A DNA stretch of 64,000 bases. Source: Comamonadaceae bacterium. GTDB lineage: Bacteria > Pseudomonadota > Gammaproteobacteria > Burkholderiales > Burkholderiaceae_C. The stretch is from contig BJGT01000002.1 in NCBI GenBank assembly GCA_014190675.1, forward strand, positions 27,698 to 91,697. Reading direction: 5' to 3'. The notes beneath the pieces are model-generated. The model worked only from the letters and a program-made list of their open reading frames with translations. It did not search any database and was not told the DNA's origin. Below are positions 60,845 through 64,000 of this stretch, piece after piece. Positions within the stretch are counted from its first letter, which is position 1. Every line of letters starts with the position of its first letter. The position numbers and the translations under genes are program-made.

Positions 60845-61384
60845 ATGAAAGTGTTATTGGCTCTGTCCAGGGGGATAGACAAACTCAACGACAAATTCGC
60901 AATTCTGGCGACTTGGGCGGTGCTCGCCTCATGCGTCATCAGCGCGCTCAACGCCACGGTGCGTTATGCCTTCAACTACAGCTCCAACGGCTACACCGAA
61001 ATTCAGTGGTACCTGTTTGCCGCCGTGGTGATGCTCGGTGCTAGCCAAGTGCTACGGATCAACGAGCATGTCCGGGTCGACGTGCTGTACGGTTTGTATG
61101 GCGGGCGCGGGCAGGCCATCGTTGATTTGCTGGGTTTCATCTTCTTTCTGATGTGCTCAATGTCGGTCCTGCTGTATTACTCGTGGCCTTTGTTTATCCG
61201 TATGTACCTTTCAGGAGAGATGTCCAACAATGCGGGTGGCCTGATTCGATGGCCGGTGATGTTGCTGCTGCCCGTGGGCTTTACGCTCATCTTGCTGCAA
61301 GGCCTGTCTGAGATCATCAAACGTCTGGCCTGGCTCAACAACAGCTACGACGGTGATTTCCATTACGAGAGGCCGCTGCAATGA
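60845..61384 (+). CDS. dctQ: TRAP transporter small permease (DctQ-type)
   Basis: 179 residues with four predicted spans (ILATWAVLASCVISALNATV, WYLFAAVVMLGASQVLRINE, IVDLLGFIFFLMCSMSVLLY, WPVMLLLPVGFTLILLQGLS). The block VRVDVLYGLYGGRGQAIVDL after the second span is DctQ-like. A strong GGAGGT precedes ATG 60845. It overlaps dctM by four bases. With the TakP-like protein across the terminator it forms a Na+-driven carboxylate importer. Confidence 0.9.
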   Translation: MKVLLALSRGIDKLNDKFAILATWAVLASCVISALNATVRYAFNYSSNGYTEIQWYLFAAVVMLGASQVLRINEHVRVDVLYGLYGGRGQAIVDLLGFIFFLMCSMSVLLYYSWPLFIRMYLSGEMSNNAGGLIRWPVMLLLPVGFTLILLQGLSEIIKRLAWLNNSYDGDFHYERPLQ

Positions 61385-62961
61385 CGATGCAAGAATTTGC
61401 GCCGCTGATGTTTGGCGGGCTGATTGCCATCATGTTGATAGGCTTTCCGGTCGCGTTCTCGTTGGCAGCGCTGGGTCTGGGCAGCGGTTATTTTGCTGTG
61501 TACATGGGCTGGTTTCCCCAATCTTTCATGACCGCGCTGCCACTCAATGTGTTTGGTATCTTGTCGAATGACCTGCTGCTGGCGATACCTTTTTTCACTC
61601 TCATGGGCACCATTCTGGAGCGCTGTGGTCTCGCCGAAGACATGCTCGACTCGATGGGGCAGATGTTTGGTACTGCCAAGGGAGGCCTCGGTTATTCTGT
61701 CATCATCGTTGGCTTCATCCTGGGGGCTATTACCGGCACCGTCGCCGGTCAGGTGATCGCCATGGCCATGATTTCCCTGCCGGTGATGATGCGCTGGAAA
61801 TACAACATGCGCTATGCCACCGGCGTGTTGGCGGCATCAGGCACTATCACGCAACTCGTGCCACCTTCCCTGGTGCTTATCGTCCTTGCAGACCAACTCG
61901 GAAAGTCGGTAGGAGACATGTACAAGGGCGCTTGGGGTCCGTCTATTCTGCAGGTGCTGTTGTTTGCCGCCTACACCTTCCTCCTGACTCGCCTGCGCCC
62001 AGACGCACTACCGGGTGTGCCCAAGGAATCGCGCGAACTCAATGGCTGGCCGCTGTACCGAAAATGCCTGAAGGGGATCGTGCCTTCCGCCGTACTGATC
62101 TTCACTGTTTTGGGCAGCATGGGTGGGCTGCCAGGCATCAATATTGCCGTGGCTACGCCAACCGAGGCTGGCGCGATGGGTGCGATGGGTGCATTTTTAT
62201 TGGCCTGGATGAGTAAACGCCTGACCTGGGATCTCACCTGGCAGGCTATGGTCGGCACCATGCGACTGACCGCTATGGTGGTCTACATCCTGATCGGTTC
62301 ACGTGTGTTCTCGCTTGTGTTCCAAGGCGTGGACGGTGGCATCTGGATCGAACACATGCTGTCTGGTCTGCCCGGCGGTCAGATCGGCTTTCTGATCGCC
62401 GTGAACATCTTCGTGTTCTTCCTGGCGTTTTTTCTTGATTTCTTCGAGATAGCATTCATCATCATCCCGTTCCTGGCTCCGGTGGCCGCCAAGATGGGTA
62501 TTGACCTGATCTGGTTCGGCGTGATGCTTTGCGTGAACATGCAGACCAGCTTCATGCACCCGCCCTTTGGCTTTGCCTTGTTTTACTTGCGCGGAATAGC
62601 GGATACGCTGTACAAAAACGGATCAATACCACACAAGGTGGAGTCAAGGGATATCTACTTGGGGTCGATTCCATTTATTGTGCTGCAACTTATTTTGGTC
62701 GCGGTGGTGATCTTTATTCCGCAGTCTGTGACCATATTTCTCGACAAAGAAAAGGTTCTCGACATCCAAAAGGCCAGTGACGATATCCAAAATATGAACA
62801 CGGCGCGCGGCTACAACCAGGTGACAGCGCCCGAGGCGGGCGCGGCTTCAAATCCGGCCGGTGCGGGTGCTGATCTCAAACCCGAAGCCGAAGCTGGCGG
62901 CAAGGAAGAAGACCCGATGGCAGCTGTCATGCGCGCTTTGGAAGCTGACAAAAAGAAGTAA
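61381..62961 (+). CDS. dctM: TRAP transporter large permease (DctM-type) with long C-terminal tail
   Basis: 526 residues. About twelve spans of the DctM family fill roughly residues 1-450 (ILGAITGTVAGQVIAMAMIS, GVLAASGTITQLVPPSLVLI, CVNMQTSFMHPPFGFALFYL). A hydrophilic tail of about 60-70 residues follows, rich in Ala, Glu and Lys (PEAGAASNPAGAGADLKPEA, ending LEADKKK), longer than the usual ~430-residue DctM. The FMHPPFGFALFYLRG region fits the subgroup that works with TakP/FcbT-like binding proteins. Confidence 0.92.
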   Translation: MTMQEFAPLMFGGLIAIMLIGFPVAFSLAALGLGSGYFAVYMGWFPQSFMTALPLNVFGILSNDLLLAIPFFTLMGTILERCGLAEDMLDSMGQMFGTAKGGLGYSVIIVGFILGAITGTVAGQVIAMAMISLPVMMRWKYNMRYATGVLAASGTITQLVPPSLVLIVLADQLGKSVGDMYKGAWGPSILQVLLFAAYTFLLTRLRPDALPGVPKESRELNGWPLYRKCLKGIVPSAVLIFTVLGSMGGLPGINIAVATPTEAGAMGAMGAFLLAWMSKRLTWDLTWQAMVGTMRLTAMVVYILIGSRVFSLVFQGVDGGIWIEHMLSGLPGGQIGFLIAVNIFVFFLAFFLDFFEIAFIIIPFLAPVAAKMGIDLIWFGVMLCVNMQTSFMHPPFGFALFYLRGIADTLYKNGSIPHKVESRDIYLGSIPFIVLQLILVAVVIFIPQSVTIFLDKEKVLDIQKASDDIQNMNTARGYNQVTAPEAGAASNPAGAGADLKPEAEAGGKEEDPMAAVMRALEADKKK

Positions 62962-63171
62962 TCCTGGGCTAGATGGTTCATCAGGGTTTGGCGCGCAGAT
63001 GGCTGACACATAGTTCAAACAAGCAGTTTTGTCCTGACTCAGGCAAAAATTAGCTTCAGTGCAGTCGCCTGCACCCAAACAGCACCCCAGGTGCGCCTCA
63101 TGGGCAAGCTCGGTTTATGCCAACCCACGGGCTAACTTGAGCCCGCAACTGTCTCAGCCCTTCCGCTGTCC

Positions 63172-63201
63172 AAAAAAAACCCGCCGAAGCGGGGTTTTTT
63201 T
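63172..63201. terminator. Bidirectional terminator between dctM and the solute-binding protein gene
   Basis: CCCGC (63180-63184) pairs with GCGGG (63189-63193) around CGAA, flanked by an A-run (63172-63179) and a T-run (63195-63201). It can therefore terminate transcription from either side. It lies 13 bases beyond the 3' end of the leftward binding-protein gene. A second small stem (CGGGCT with AGCCCG, 63128-63145) lies nearby; the rest of the 253-base gap shows nothing recognisable. Confidence 0.85.
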
Positions 63202-63214
63202 GGAAGCAAAAACC

Positions 63215-64000
63215 TTACAGCTTGGCAGCCTGCATGTAGTCGTCGAACGCAGCCTCGGTGAAACGGAACCACAGATTGGCATCGCGGCGGAAGGCGCTGA
63301 AGTCTTCGTAGATCTTTTTCCAGGCGGGGTTCTTTGCCGACAACTCCGAGTAAGTGTCCATCGATGCCTTGAAGGCAGCATCCATCAAATCTTTGGGAAA
63401 ACGGAACAGCTTGGTTCCGCCAGCCACCAGTTGCTTGAGCGCAGTGGCATTACGGGCGTCGTACTTGGCTTGCATATCAACGTGGGCATAGGCCGCGGCG
63501 GCTTCGACAATTGCCTTGTACTCGGACGAGAGGGCCTCGTAGGCCTTGATGTTGACATGCAGATCAAGTTGCGGGCCGCCTTCCCAGTAGCCCGGGTAGG
63601 CGTAATTTTGAGCAATCTTGTTGAAACCCAGTTTTTGGTCATCGTAGGGGCCAACCCACTCAGCTGCGTCAATAGTGCCTTTCTCCAGTGCCGCATAAAT
63701 TTCGCCGCCGGGGATGTTGGCCGCCACACCACCGATGCGCTCCCAAATCACGCCGGAAAAGCCGCCAGTGCGGAACTTGAGACCCTTGACATCAGCCACA
63801 GAGGTGATGGGTTTACGGAACCAACCTCCCATCTGGGCACCAGTGTTGCCCATGGGAAAGCTGATGATGTTGAAGTTGCGATAAAACTCGCGCATCAGCT
63901 TCAATCCATTGCCCTCATACATCCAGGCTGTCATTTGGCGGCTGTTGAGGCCAAAGGGAATGGCACAACCGATAGCAAAGGTTGGGTCTTTGCCAAAGTA
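63215..64000 (-). CDS. TRAP transporter solute-binding protein, TakP-like (partial)
   Basis: The frame is open from the window's right edge to a stop at 63215, giving 261 residues; the N-terminus and signal peptide lie outside. Visible blocks are YFGKDPTFAIGCAIPFGLNS, NTGAQMGGWFRKPI, KFRTGGFSGVIWERIGGVAA and AAEWVGPYDDQKLGF. The QMGGWFRK segment matches the 2-oxo-acid-binding TakP type of DctP proteins, so a 2-oxo acid such as pyruvate or a related carboxylate is the best guess. It is convergent with dctQM, its likely permease. Confidence 0.88.
   Translation of the reverse strand, partial: YFGKDPTFAIGCAIPFGLNSRQMTAWMYEGNGLKLMREFYRNFNIISFPMGNTGAQMGGWFRKPITSVADVKGLKFRTGGFSGVIWERIGGVAANIPGGEIYAALEKGTIDAAEWVGPYDDQKLGFNKIAQNYAYPGYWEGGPQLDLHVNIKAYEALSSEYKAIVEAAAAYAHVDMQAKYDARNATALKQLVAGGTKLFRFPKDLMDAAFKASMDTYSELSAKNPAWKKIYEDFSAFRRDANLWFRFTEAAFDDYMQAAKL

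Overview
The window carries a nearly complete photosynthesis gene cluster (PGC) of a purple bacterium. The gene set and sequence flavour suggest a betaproteobacterium of the order Burkholderiales, probably a Rhodoferax-like member of the Comamonadaceae; that placement is inference. The supporting signs are a tetraheme PufC, a spheroidene-type carotenoid set (crtA, C, D, E, F, B, I), only the oxygen-dependent AcsF cyclase (no bchE in view), no pufX or pufQ, and moderately high G+C. No tRNA, rRNA, CRISPR array, insertion sequence or prophage was seen.

Layout. (1) 1-8848, leftward: a form II-type CO-dehydrogenase-like molybdenum hydroxylase cluster (coxS-L-M, then a terminator, coxD-E-G and an XdhC-family gene cut by the window edge), preceded by a membrane GGDEF/EAL protein. 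(2) 8996-12483: leftward tupB-C-A tungstate ABC transporter and a divergent ModE-HTH/periplasmic-binding-fold regulator. (3) 12554-16321, rightward: bchI-D-O (Mg chelatase). (4) 16312-23319, leftward: a complete ccmABCDEFGHI cytochrome c maturation operon lodged inside the PGC. (5) 23587-38351, rightward: crtE-crtF, bchX-Y-Z, pufB-orf74-pufA-L-M-C, crtA-D-C, a DUF2269 membrane protein and an SDR. (6) 55398-38456, leftward: bchF-N-B-H-L-M-lhaA-puhA-B-C-acsF-puhE-crtI-B-orf51, about 17 kb with most genes overlapping or a few bases apart. (7) 55687-60681, rightward: ppaA/aerR, ppsR, bchG, bchP and a small membrane protein. (8) 60845-64000: TRAP permease genes dctQ-dctM, a bidirectional terminator, and a convergent TakP-like solute-binding protein cut by the window end.

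How it works together. BchIDH, M, AcsF, NBL, F, XYZ, G and P cover most of the route from protoporphyrin IX to phytylated bacteriochlorophyll a; bchC is missing from its usual place beside bchX. CrtE-B-I-C-D-F-A cover geranylgeranyl diphosphate to spheroidene/spheroidenone. PufLM, PuhA, PufBA and PufC form the reaction centre, LH1 and its cytochrome donor, while LhaA and PuhB, C, E assist assembly. The Ccm system provides heme attachment for PufC and other c-type cytochromes. PpsR and PpaA/AerR are the local redox/light regulators. TGT-N12-ACA palindromes overlap apparent promoters of crtE and bchX and lie just upstream of bchG; a one-mismatch version precedes bchF.

The most unusual item is orf74, a 74-residue single-span protein between pufB and pufA. 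It aligns without gaps to the LH1 beta core but has Gln in place of the bacteriochlorophyll-ligating His and Gly in place of the second conserved His. It is a candidate non-canonical LH1 subunit.
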